Positions 35,561-35,684 of a stretch of DNA of 35,684 nt are shown here, piece after piece (position 1 is the first letter of the stretch; each line of letters opens with the position of its first letter). Under the pieces are notes generated by a model. It saw only the letters and a program-made list of their open reading frames with translations, was not told the DNA's origin and made no database searches. The position numbers and the translations under genes are program-made. The stretch is from Zhongshania aquatica (GTDB taxonomy: Bacteria; Pseudomonadota; Gammaproteobacteria; Pseudomonadales; Spongiibacteraceae): assembly GCF_027257955.1 (NCBI RefSeq), contig NZ_JANZNQ010000025.1, positions 1 to 35,684 on the forward strand. Direction: 5' to 3'.

Positions 35561-35684
35561 GTGTACGCCCAGCATGGGCATGAACTAATGAGGTGAAAGT
35601 CCTCTGTAGGAAGGTCACCATCCTTAGCGATTTATGATCGTTATTAGATGTTAACTACTAGCGAATGGCAAGGGCTTGACCGCG
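35561..35684 (+). mobile_element. Group II intron, 5' end (partial, runs off the window)
   Basis: The sequence begins GTGTACGCCCAGCATGGGCA, close to the GUGYG 5' end of bacterial group II introns. An early hairpin GCCC-AGCAT-GGGC (35567-35579) is followed by GAGG-TGAAAGT-CCTC (35590-35604), the GGTGAAAGTCC element found in domain I of many such introns. Only the first 124 bases are in the window, so the reverse-transcriptase/maturase gene, EBS elements and domain V cannot be seen. The fifth base is A rather than G. The assignment is from motif recognition only. Confidence 0.65.

Noticed and set aside
35252-35596. 114-codon plus-strand frame ahead of the putative intron
   Set aside because: It runs across the hairpins and through the likely intron start, has no recognisable domain and has arginine/proline-rich, low-complexity-like content. 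Probably chance.

Overview
The window reads as chromosomal DNA of a Gram-negative gammaproteobacterium. The rplU-rpmA-obgE-proB string divergent from ispB, the fabA-fabB pair for unsaturated fatty acid synthesis, and an lpxL-type lipid A acyltransferase all point there. A marine relative of the Cellvibrionales/Spongiibacteraceae would fit, but that is only an impression. Dense convergent and divergent blocks, ATGA/GTGA overlaps and several GTG starts are typical throughout. I found no tRNA, rRNA or CRISPR array.

Layout. 1-369 is scar tissue: the 3' end of an IS3-family transposase abuts the 3' end of a phosphate acetyltransferase gene (pta). 448-2792 is a minus-strand pair, a SulP anion transporter translationally coupled to a tandem-domain universal stress protein. 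3047-14179 is a surface-polysaccharide (probably O-antigen) locus. It carries rfbBACD for dTDP-L-rhamnose, a FdtA/QdtA-like ketoisomerase with an aminotransferase and a GNAT acetyltransferase for a dTDP-3-acetamido-3,6-dideoxyhexose, glf for UDP-galactofuranose on the opposite strand, and four glycosyltransferases. The central part of this locus (about 5.1-10.5 kb) looks more AT-rich than its flanks. No Wzx, Wzy, ABC exporter or ligase is present in the window.

14364-21019 looks like lipopolysaccharide core and lipid A assembly. A plus-strand GT4 meets a six-gene minus-strand operon (LpxL-like acyltransferase, ELM1-family glycosyltransferase, GT4, CgeB-like transferase, YrbL-like kinase, GT25). 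21205-28066 is housekeeping: dgkA, rpsT, proB, obgE, rpmA, rplU, ispB and pgi, with clear promoters and terminators. 28123-30305 holds galU and a phosphomannomutase gene, which with pgi supply hexose-phosphate and UDP-glucose precursors to the polysaccharide genes. 30525-32329 is fabA-fabB. 32378-34973 is a molybdenum-cofactor operon (moaB, moeA) headed by a degenerate RmlD-like protein of unknown role.

The right end is gene-poor. It has a strong minus-facing terminator with no gene feeding it (35095-35130), repeats and hairpins, and from about 35561 what looks like the 5' end of a group II intron running off the window. No wholly new system is evident. The best leads are the RmlD-like protein translationally coupled to moaB, the kinase-like YrbL protein inside an LPS operon, the 32-bp perfect palindrome after fabB, and the orphan terminator and intron region at the right edge.
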